DNA of 64,000 nt from Paraphaeosphaeria minitans (Eukaryota > Ascomycota > Dothideomycetes > Pleosporales > Didymosphaeriaceae). The notes under the pieces are model-generated. The model ran no database searches. It was not told the origin of the DNA and saw nothing but the letters and a program-made list of their open reading frames with translations. The DNA is taken from positions 496,001-560,000 of the forward strand of contig WJXW01000019.1 in the NCBI GenBank assembly GCA_015832175.1, in the 5' to 3' direction. Below, piece after piece: positions 55,741-64,000 of this stretch (its first letter is position 1; each line of letters opens with the position of its first letter). Both the position numbers and the translations under genes were made by a program.

Positions 55741-56499
55741 GGACTACTGGTTATGATACCTACTAGAACATGCCACCCCACACACTCAATTGCTACGGAC
55801 AGGCTGATGGCTTGGCGGATGATATCCACGTACGGCTACCGGATGATGCATCAGCCCGCCATGCAGGAGGTTGATGGCGATCGTCCATTGCGCACACACG
55901 GGGCACATCAAAGCGATGACTGCAGTAGTGCCACAGAGCGACAGGCACCTTGAGCATTGCTCAACCTACGATGTGCTCCGATAACGTCACAAATAGCTGC
56001 TCGCACCGCATCCCGGAGAACACTTCAGCCAGCTGCCTATAATGCTTGTCGATCCCGTGCTAACATTACAAACTTCGTTGTGCGGATAAGCGTCGCGAAT
56101 GGGTAGCCTAGCGGGGCGCCTGAACGGTGAGCGATTTCAGAATGGCGGGGTTTTGCGCAGCGGGAAGTATCGCAGGCCTACGACGTGGTCCGAGTGAGCG
56201 GTGCTTCAGGTGCCTGTTTGCTCCGCGGCACGTTGGCATGCTGCTTAGGCGATGCGGCACAGCCTGCGTGAGCATTTTAGACGTAACTGCAGTCATCACG
56301 TACGCTGATGGATCGCCCTGGATCAGCTGCGGTGCATGCTCCCGTAGCCGTATAGCGATTGGGCAAGCACAAGACGGCATGATCGGAACCACCACTCAGA
56401 ACGCGTCATTTTGGCGTCGGAAGAGGAAATGGTTCGCAACCAGCATCAACACCAGTAGCATCATCAGGGTCGCCAATATCAGCAGCTTCAAAAGGATCT
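55741..56499. other. Gene-poor stretch
   Basis: Nothing recognised. Confidence 0.35.
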
Positions 56500-57170
56500 G
56501 CATTCTCGAGGTTTTTGCAGTCTCCACTCAGTGCATATCAGCAGTATCAATTGCATCGTCAATATCTAGATTTGTGTGGTCCCACTTGGCGCGTATTGGC
56601 AGAATCAGCAGCCTCAGCATGATATGGCATCATCGAAAATTCTTCCGCCTCCACTCAGTGTACTGTAAGCGTCAGCATCATGGAACATCATGGAATCTAT
56701 GGGTCTCCGCTTGGTGAGGGTCAGCAGCTATGGCACTATTGGAAAGTTTTTCGTCTCTACCTGCTGTAGGGTAAGCATACGCAGGATGGAAGAATTAGTA
56801 TCGGTGGAATCTATGGGTCTCCACTGGTGAGGGTCAGCATGTGAAAATTTCCGTCTCCACTTGCTGCACGGTAAGCATACGCAGCATGGAAGAATTGGCA
56901 TTCGTGGAATTTCTGTGGTCTCCACTTCGTGTGTGTGAGCAGGATATGGCACTATTGAAGATTCTGCCGTCTCCACTTGATGCACTGTAAGCATAAGCAG
57001 CATGATAGGATTGGCATTCGTGGAATTTCTGTGGTGCCCACTTCGTGTGTGTGAGCAGGATATGGCACTATTGAAGATTCTGCCGTCTCCACTTGATGCA
57101 CTGTAAGCATAAGCAGCATGATAGGATTGGCATTCGTGGAATTTCTGTGGTGCCCACTTAATGCGTCTCG
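56500..57170. repeat. Minisatellite, 116-bp period, decaying leftward
   Basis: The marker CACTGTAAGCATAAGCAG ends at 57000 and 57116, and GCACGGTAAGCATACGCAG at 56884, so the last two periods are exactly 116 bp. An earlier related unit ends at 56784 (shorter spacing, 100 bp), and weaker ones lie at about 56525 and 56670. Each unit also has ATATGGCACTATTGAAGATT and TGGAATTTCTGTGGT blocks. The two rightmost units are nearly identical. Confidence 0.85.
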
Positions 57171-57341
57171 GCAGCATCGGCAGCATCGCAGCTGAGCAAT
57201 CTCAACAAGCATCAGCAGCAGCACCTGCATCATCTAGATATCTATGGGTATCACCTAGTGCATTAGTCAGTCATACGAGTTTAGCCGCAGTAATCGTCGC
57301 AGCCGAGTCACGTGGACGCACTCCTGATGTCAGCAGTTCGG

Positions 57342-58097
57342 CTAACAGGAATCCATCACCCGAGACGGACCGCGGCATAGCTGGGCTTCAAGGTCAGCCC
57401 AGGTCCGGCCTGCAGATTGCGAAGGGCCGGCAGGCAGCTCCTGGCTAGCTGGTTGCTGGCTGGCTGGCTGCTCCGCTGAAGCAGGGGAGACGCGCCAGAG
57501 TGCTGAGGCCTTGCCGTTATTGTGCAGGCGCTGGCAGGGCACATCCCGCTCCCAGGGCAGCGTCTTCCCTTTAGCCAGGCGAATATCGTGGCCCTGCTTT
57601 GGCTCTGTGCCCCAGTTGTGTGTGTTGTAGCAGTGAGCGCGGAGCTTGACAGGTTGCCTGCTTATGTACTGGCAGCGATTGCCAGTGGATTGACTAGTGA
57701 ATTGGCACTGGAGGCCGCGGTGGACAGCCAGGCCTGGCAGAGGCTCAGGCGGCTGGGGTCGATAGCGGATGTTAGCATGCTCCCAGGTGACAGCGTCGGC
57801 CTCCGTGCGAAGGCGCGTAGTCTGGCTGTGTAGGTAGAGGGCGTCCCAGGCAGCTAGCAAGGCCGCGCAGTCTTTTCTGGTGTAGGCATGGACCTTGGTG
57901 CTGCTAAAGTGGAAGGGGATCAGGCTTAGCGGAACAGCTGTTTGGCAGGTCTTGCAGGCGAGGAAGAAGCCAGGCGCAGAGACATAGGCCACTAAGGTAT
58001 GTAGACGGGCAGCGCGGGCAACCTGCAGCTGGAACTTAGGGTCCTCTGGGTAGCTCTGGGTTGTAGTTAGATAGGCAGCTGGCGGTTCTGGAAGCAT
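57342..58097 (-). pseudogene. OrsD-like C2H2 zinc-finger protein, N-terminal fragment
   Basis: A 251-codon frame starting MLPEPPAAYLTTTQSYPE. 'FFLACKTCQTAVPLSLIPFH', 'LPGLAVHRGLQCQF' and 'CQYISRQPVKLRAHCYNTHN' match the start of the OrsD/DUF3505 family, which pairs a Cys-x2-Cys site with a second C2H2-like finger. Full members are several times longer; this frame ends at 57342 after a Ser/Gln/Pro-rich stretch, next to the minisatellite. Such genes are often linked to transposable elements. It begins only 36 bp beyond the stop codon of the truncated HET-NACHT gene. Confidence 0.65.
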
Positions 58098-58132
58098 ATC
58101 TTAGTTAGTTTCAGCTTAGGACGGCAGGCAGA

Positions 58133-59281
58133 TCAATAGTAGGGCAGCAACAACAGCACAAAGGTAAGTAATGAGCGGAGCATTAGATCTGGATCCTGCT
58201 TTTGTGTATCGTTGAAGTCGAAGTAGAAGTACGCCGTGACCGTCCTCGTGTCACCGTTGCACTGCTGCAGCAGATGCTCAATGATGGTAGAGCTCAAGAC
58301 GGTCTTTCCGCATCCTGGAATCCCGTACAGCCATAGTCGCGATCCTACACGCTCCTTCCATTCTGTGAACTTATGACCATCCAGCAGCCAGAGTCCAGTC
58401 TCAGCCTGCCGCTGCTTGTGCGCTTTGTGGTAGTTGGTGGACGGATCAGGCGCGGAAAGCCAGCTGCAGATCTTGCCAAGCCTCTCTTCTTGGCCTCGGT
58501 TGTGACTCTTGGATTTGCCCCCAGAAACACTTGCTACGTCCTCGGCAGCCTCATGTATCTTCTTCTGCAGCCGTTTGATCGCATCATCTTTGCCTTCACC
58601 GTAAATCGGCGACATGTAGATGCCAAAGATGCCTAGCAGACAGTATGCTCCGTCTTCTTCGCGCGTCGTTTGGCGATCTTCTGCCCAAGAGAAACGCTCA
58701 GCAACATCGAACTCGGACAAGTCGCTCCCTGCCAGAGCGTCAAGAGGTATCCCTGTAACATCGCGGATGATGGGTTCGAGCGATCCTTTATCGCCCAGTC
58801 GCGCCCCTTGTGTGGAGAAGAACTCGACCGATTTAGGAGCCAGGAGCTCTTGGAGCGTCCAGCCTCGGGTGAACCATCTGCTCCGCTTGAAAGCCGACTC
58901 GCCCTCGCCATCCACGGTACTGTTCTCAACGTCCGAAAGGTACACGTAACACTTCTTCGCGTTCTGGTACCAGCGGAACATGGAGTTTATCGCCTCCGAA
59001 AGCTCTGTGTTGTTTGCCTTGTCGATGCAGCAGGTGTCTACCCAGAAGTGATCCAGACCGTCACGCTTTGTCTGTTGCGCGCAGAAGCGGATCTTGTCCC
59101 AACCAGCCTTGCTCTTTGCACCAATGTCCTCTGCACTGTCGAGGTTCTTCAGATCATCGAAGATCACCTCCTGCTCCCCCCAAGTGTGCGAGAGAATCGC
59201 ATAGTCAGGAACCTTCTCGTTACCAATGTATTCCTTCGCCCATCTGAGCCTCCCGTCGGTTGCGATGTTCAACAGTCGCAT
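58133..59281 (-). pseudogene. HET-NACHT receptor truncated inside the NTPase domain
   Basis: 382 residues from ATG 59281 (MRLLNIATDGRLRWAKEY), the start used by the paralogue at 5066. The HET domain is complete: DYAILSHTWG, WVDTCCIDK, CYVYLSDVE, RGWTLQELLAP, AYCLLGIFG, PIYGEG. A linker and the NACHT start follow (ETGLWLLDGHKF, Walker A GIPGCGKT, AYFYFDFND). After 'LMLRSLL' at about 58178 the paralogue continues CQLLQRAV, but here an unrelated hydrophobic tail (TFVLLLLPYY) leads to a stop. Walker B and all repeats are missing. A HET-only protein can trigger cell death in fungi, so this may be a dead receptor or a decoy-like short form. Upstream in-frame codons exist to 59380, but the conserved start is MRLL. 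Confidence 0.82.
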
Positions 59282-61036
59282 CGAGTCGTGGTTCGATCTG
59301 TGTGCGCGAACGGTAGAGGAAGATCTCGTAGCCTTGAGGCAGGCTGAAGGGCGGGGTGTTGCAAAGTGGCTTGGTCGCACTGAGTGTGAAGATCTCCGCT
59401 GTCAAGTTTCTTGCGAATGGAAAAGAATGGTGTTGATTACAGCATAGGAGAGAACAGAGCTGCGACGAGCTGTAGATTCAAATGCTGGTGGTTGAGGCAG
59501 GCTGTCACTCGCGCATTCAGGGCGGCGGGCGCAGCCTATGCCATGGCGTGAGGCTGAAGCAGGCCTGACGAGTCATGATCGTGCGAGAGAAGCAGCTGAG
59601 CCACGACTGCAACTAGGAAGGGAGCCCTTGCGTGTCGACGCGATATGTGATACGAAGAAGCGACAGATAGTGGTGAAAGACTCGCCCGTAGCTTCGCTCT
59701 GAACGCATTTGTGAGTAGACAAGAGCTGATTGTGAAGGGGACGGCAAAGCTTCAGAGGTCCGTGCAGCACGCTTGCTACCTACCTACTTGACGCGTGCAA
59801 TGACCTGCTACGTTATGGGTATGCAGGCAGAGCACAGATATTGGGCCACCCCGTAGGCGCAGACTTGGAAGCGACGCAACGCAAATGTGACAGCTGAACA
59901 CAGCGAGACAGATGTCGATTGACGTGGAACAATGGGGAACGACGCGCAACCCAGTTTCAGAGCTTGGACTCGAAGCGCGCGCTTTGTGGCTGGCGCTCAT
60001 TCGGCTGTGTCCGATTGGATGGAAGAAATCGTCGATGCTCAGCTCCTTGTTCCACCATGCCTCCTGTCGCCCTCTTGCACCTTGACTTTAGCTGTGACTC
60101 ACTTGCCGCCGAGCGCGGGGAACGCAATCCTGCTACCCCTGAAGGATGGTAGCGCCAATACCACGGGTCGGCAAGGTGTCATGGCGCCCGTTGCGACAGA
60201 AACGCGCCGCTTTCCACCTACTAAGGCACCTCCACACGTTCGACAGATCAACGATTCGGTTTTCGAAGACTTTTATTGCGCAAGTGGTGAACCGGCGCTT
60301 GGAGAGGTGGTTACAAGCCGGGAGGCTGTCGGCCAGCAGTTACGAAGCGGCGGCTCAAGACGGTGTCGATGTCAATGGAAGGTTTGATATAGGTCTCGAT
60401 ACTAAAATTCAATTAGACAACTATTGAGCCGGCTCATCCTGGCGAGGTTGTTCCGGTCGACCCTCAGCTCAGGGAAGCGGCTTTGCTCTCCAGGCTTTTC
60501 TCAGATACACGTACGCCAGATTTCCCGCACCCATTTAGCACAGTATTGAATGCTTCGACCGATGTTCGTAAAGTAGTTGGTAATGTAATGTGACATCAGC
60601 TATCACCCTCGATCCTTCGCCCCATGCTGCATCCCTCCCTTTGGCAGATGCAATGAAAGGTTCCAATTTTGAGCTCACAATAGTGCAGTTTAGATCCTGC
60701 AACCAGCACATACTGCTATAAGTTTACTCTAATCGCGATGCGTGTTAACGCCTATCCACTTGCCGTCAACACCCCAATTGCCTCAACGACGTTTCCATGC
60801 AGCGGAGCCATGACAAACTGCTCTCGGCAACGCCTAAACAGATACTCAAGAGTGACACGTGCCTAAAAGCAGGAAGTGGAAAACTGCTGGATTCTAGAAT
60901 TTAGTCTTGCTAAGATCAAGAGCAAGAACCGGCAATGACAGCCAAGGCCATCTTGCACGCCCAAGGGCTATCTCCGCAGCGGAGACACATGAGTCGATCT
61001 CAGCGGCGCGCAAAGAGACTTGGCAGTGGTCTATTC
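59282..61036. other. Gene-poor upstream region
   Basis: It contains the promoter of the HET-NACHT fragment; short frames only, no recognisable gene. Confidence 0.4.
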
Positions 61037-61223
61037 ATAGCTGTCAGATAGACCGAGGGTGTTGAGGTCGGATCTGCACTATCGAGCAGGGGTCGCACTA
61101 GCCCAGGGGTCAAAACCAACCGAGAAGAGTTGACACACAACATAGAATTCAATCATCAATAAATCCACAACCATCACCGATCATCATACCCTATCGCATA
61201 CGAGCATTTTATCTGACAATAGC
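61037..61223 (+). mobile_element. Solo copia LTR with 5-bp target duplication
   Basis: The LTR 61042-61218 starts TGTCAGATA and ends TATCTGACA and is flanked by ATAGC on both sides (61037-61041, 61219-61223). It aligns with the LTR at 571-768 over its whole length, with a 20-bp gap and scattered substitutions. Confidence 0.92.
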
Positions 61224-61938
61224 CCTCGCAGAGCTAGAAAACGGGAACCAGGAAAGGGGAACCAGGAAACGGACATAATATTCTTCCCAGTACAGAGTCT
61301 TGCTGGGTCCAGAAGGGGTACCCGTAATCACGCCGAGGGACTCTCACAAAAATACACGACTTTGCTGCTACTGTGTACTGTACTGTACACTCATTCCAAG
61401 GCTAATAAGAGATCATCGCCTACAAGCAAAACGGGTTTTTTCTTGAATCGAGCCCTTCTCGTACAGCCACTCTGGATCGATATCAGGATTGAGACGGTAG
61501 CATCGCGAGCGCTGCAAAACTGCTCATTGCGAAGGCCTCGTCGCCCACATATCTAGCTATCTCGCTGCAGATGGCAATAAAGGCACTCGCACAACGGCTG
61601 ACGCTGAATACCAATCACTTCCTTGTTGAACCTGACTGGAACGCGGGCGAGGCTTCAGGGTCAATTTCTCGCTGCTCTTCGCTTCTTCCCTTCCATCCTT
61701 GTAGCGCACCTCTCCCAACCCCTCAAGGGTTCATCTGTAATAAATCCTATACTCACGTTTCAATCTCCTGCCTGCAAAGCCCCTTACAGCCAGATACGGT
61801 TTTCTAAACTGTTACAGATTCGGTTTGCGGACGGTTACAGTGCTGCAGAAGACTGCTACGGCACTGTAAGTAAGTCTTGCGTCATAGAGAGGTCGGGCAG
61901 GATGTATAATTACATACGGTGAAAGTTCAGCGGAACAA
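61224..61938. other. Intergenic, nothing recognised
   Basis: No supportable gene. Confidence 0.4.
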
Positions 61939-62283
61939 CTAGCGGGAGCTCCGGATCTTCTTCTCGAAATCATCTATGTCGAACGAGGACCTGTCGAAAG
62001 GAATCTCGGCAATGTTCTTGTGGGTGCCTTTGTGACCACTCCCCTTGTTGCCGGACTTGATAAAATCTTTCACAGCCTGATCTTTGGCTTGGGTATTCGC
62101 CTGGATCTTAGCCACAGCCTTGTTTGGATCCCTCGAATTCTGGTGAATATCGATACGAAGGTCAACCGTCTTTACGGCATTGCTCTTCGTAGTAAGGTTC
62201 TCTGGGATAGCTTGGAGGAGCTTGGCTTTGTTGTTGCGCGCAGTCGAGGCAAGCTCTTCTAGAACATGTTTCCAAGCCATCAT
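61939..62283 (-). CDS. Unknown small charged protein, 114 residues
   Basis: Starts MMAWKHVLEELASTARNN and ends DDFEKKIRSSR. It is Lys/Asp/Asn-rich and mostly helical, with 'AVAKIQANTQAKDQAVKDFI'. I choose ATG 62283 because a TATA box lies about 100 bp upstream and a leader without stops is not needed. No family is recognised. Confidence 0.55.
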   Translation of the reverse strand: MMAWKHVLEELASTARNNKAKLLQAIPENLTTKSNAVKTVDLRIDIHQNSRDPNKAVAKIQANTQAKDQAVKDFIKSGNKGSGHKGTHKNIAEIPFDRSSFDIDDFEKKIRSSR

Positions 62284-62384
62284 GAAAGGTGATAAAAATA
62301 TAGTTTTGCAACTGTGAGGTAAATAAAGAATATCTTGGTAAATGATATGTGAAGTGTGGGTATGAATGTCGCAGAAATACAGCA

Positions 62385-62394
62385 CTTTATATAC
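62385..62394 (-). promoter_or_regulatory. TATA box
   Basis: GTATATAAAG on the minus strand, 102 bp before the start at 62283, followed by an AC-rich leader. Confidence 0.5.
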
Positions 62395-63344
62395 ATCTTC
62401 ATAGACAAGTTTGGCGCCCTCATTCTACTTTTATATTGTTCCAGTGTTGTTGGCGTTGGGATGGACTGATCACTCTCAGCGAATGAATACGCGCAAGCTG
62501 AGGAGGAATGACACCACATATGCATGACTGCGGCGAGCGCAAAGTGAACTAGTCCAGATAGAATGCTCAGCGCCTAAATATTTCCTCATAATAAACAATT
62601 CTTGATATGGAGTCCCTTGTGAGGACGAGCTCGGACTTCACCATTGTGTAGGCAGGAGGTGCAAACCGACGGGATAATTTGGCTCTATTTCCGCTACAAT
62701 AAAATGGGAAAAGGAAGAGGTCGGAGGGGGGATCGTCGATAAATACTGGTATTTGTAGTTCAGGGCATGATCGGCCTCGGGATAAATCGCGTCGTGCCCA
62801 AGCCAGAGCTAGGCCAGGGCGAACGGCGCTGCTGGCTTGGCGGTGGTACCCCGGTCACTTCGCGGCCGAGCTCGCCACTCATCGCATTGCGCCAAATCAC
62901 ACCACACCCACACTTACGAGCGGCGATTGAGACAACCGCTTAGTCGCCACCTCTTAGGCTCCTCAAAATACTACAAATACGGCCTGCATTTCGCCGCCTC
63001 AAACCTGCGGTTTCAGCAGTTCAATCTTCGTGCTCGTTCACTTTGTACGTTCCCGCCGATGACACCCGTCGCATGATCCCACGAGCCCTACTATCTGTGA
63101 CTGACGACGCGCAGTCGGTGCACGAAATCGCACCTCACATGACATCCTGTTTGTCGGCCTCTCGATATCAGGCACTTGGTTGGCTTCTTCAGGCCCTTCC
63201 CCGCTGTCATCGGCCGTTTAACACGAAGTTTCGGTTCTTCATGCTCAAAAGCCAGATGCCAACTACATCACAAATTCCAAAACTGTTCGCAGAAACAGTC
63301 CATGGCGTTGGTACAACAATCCCAACCTGATCCAACAAAATTAG
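62395..63344. other. Divergent region; possible first exon of the kinase gene
   Basis: A frame ending at 63076 reads 'HFAASNLRFQQFNLRARSLC', which resembles a mitochondrial presequence and could belong to the APH-family gene, but no splice path was proven. Confidence 0.35.
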
Positions 63345-64000
63345 TTGCTGTCTAATCCGGCGAACTTAGATGAAAACATCTCTGAGGCGGATTTGTATCG
63401 TTATACTCGACAACGATGGCTGTAGGAGCTCATCCCTCGTCAGGCTGCTTAGAAATTTACTCACGATCATGTCTATAGTAAAAATGAGCGAGACGAACTG
63501 GCGAAACGCTATCTTAAGTTTAACCTACCACACTTGGTTGAAGAGGCTGTTCGTGTGTGCAAGGGTGCCCGACACTGTATGCCTCTTAGTCCTACGATGA
63601 GCATCCTTACTAAACTCGCGAACAGGCACTAGAGTCCTGAAATGCATTGAAGGCTTACATAATAAGGCTTTTATTCTTACTATGGATAATGGCGCTGAAG
63701 TTTTCGCGAAACTTCCAAATCCAAATGCCGGGCCATCTCAATACACAACTGCTTCCGAAGTTGCCACTCAGCAAATGGTATGCGCGAATGCCAGCCTAAG
63801 AACTACACATGACTGACAGAAGTAGCTCCGCGACGTCTTTAATGTTCCTGTCCCTCGCGTGCTTGCGTGGTCTTGTGATGCCGCAAATAACTCAGTTCAG
63901 GCTGAGTACATTCTCGAAGAGAAGGTCCCCGGTGTGCGATTAGGTGCAGTATGGCATCGTTTGACATGGGAGAAAAAACTAGCTATTGTTGATCAGGTCG
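63345..64000 (+). CDS. APH-family phosphotransferase, partial (5' uncertain, 3' off window)
   Basis: Exons 63345-63421, 63479-63576, 63626-63777 and 63826 to the edge. Introns are 57 nt (GTAGGA...CTATAG), 49 nt (GTATGC...GAACAG, branch CTAAAC) and 48 nt (GTATGC...AGTAG, branch CTGAC). Joined, it reads 'DLYRYTRQRWL|KNERDELAKRY', 'ARHC|TRVLKCIEGLHNKAF', 'ILTMDNGAEVFAKLPNPNAG', 'TTASEVATQQM|LRDVFNVPVPRVLAW'. This is the N-lobe of the aminoglycoside-phosphotransferase fold as found in fungal mitochondrial AIM9-like proteins; Lys in VFAKLPNP is the expected ATP-binding residue. The catalytic loop lies beyond 64000. A further 5' exon is needed because no ATG precedes in frame after the acceptor at 63344. 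Confidence 0.82.

Noticed and set aside
56728..57186. 152-codon minus-strand frame across the minisatellite
   Set aside because: The 116-bp period is not a multiple of three, so each unit is read in a different frame; not a repeat protein.

Overview
This window is eukaryotic DNA from a filamentous ascomycete, most likely a dothideomycete or relative. Almost every gene I can reconstruct has short introns (42-63 nt) with GT donors, CTRAC-like branch sites and YAG acceptors. The gene content is typical of the accessory or subtelomeric part of such genomes: HET/NACHT/ankyrin receptors, BTB and F-box genes, DUF7924-like and APH-like proteins, Tc1/mariner, pogo, copia and LINE debris, and many broken gene copies. 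The class assignment is inference from gene families; no rRNA or housekeeping marker is present.

Layout. 0-1.5 kb: the 5' end of a copia element (LTR plus gag, minus strand) and a receptor N-terminal relic. 2-5 kb: a BTB gene and sparse sequence. 5-9.4 kb: a HET-NACHT-ankyrin receptor with a frameshift, ending where its ankyrin array runs into WD40 DNA. 10.5-12.7 kb: two BTB genes tail to tail. 13-17.4 kb: three multi-exon genes (two unknown, one F-box-like). 17.9-21.5 kb: a LINE-like tail, a DUF7924-like gene and a Glu/Ala coiled-coil ORF. 22.5-24.9 kb: a dynamin-like pseudogene with three in-frame stops but perfect splice sites. 25.4-28.9 kb: two spliced unknown genes and a nucleotidyltransferase relic. 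29.5-31 kb: an Mps1-kinase fragment cut by a LINE 3' end.

31.8-42.3 kb is a transposon nest. It holds a decayed Tc1/mariner transposase facing a decayed accessory ORF, a LINE 3' end, an HMT1-like ABC-transporter pseudogene, a 5'-truncated pogo transposase, and a complete-looking 3.29-kb Tc1/mariner element (39004-42291). That element has perfect 29-bp inverted repeats and two convergent genes: a DD34E transposase and a 510-residue protein of unknown function. The same convergent two-gene plan, with the same 17-nt palindrome between the genes, appears in the older relic at 31.8-34.6 kb. This is the best candidate here for an under-described system.

43-64 kb: an F-box/ankyrin pseudogene, unknown acidic genes, a DDX60-like helicase remnant, a long gene-poor stretch with a 116-bp minisatellite, an OrsD-like zinc-finger fragment abutting a truncated HET-NACHT receptor, a solo copia LTR with a 5-bp target duplication, a small unknown gene with a TATA box, and the 5' part of an APH-family kinase running off the right edge.

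Intact genes with clean splicing alternate with recently broken genes that keep clean splicing, which suggests a fast birth-and-death region. The splice models are mine, from reading frames and consensus sites; none is checked against transcripts.
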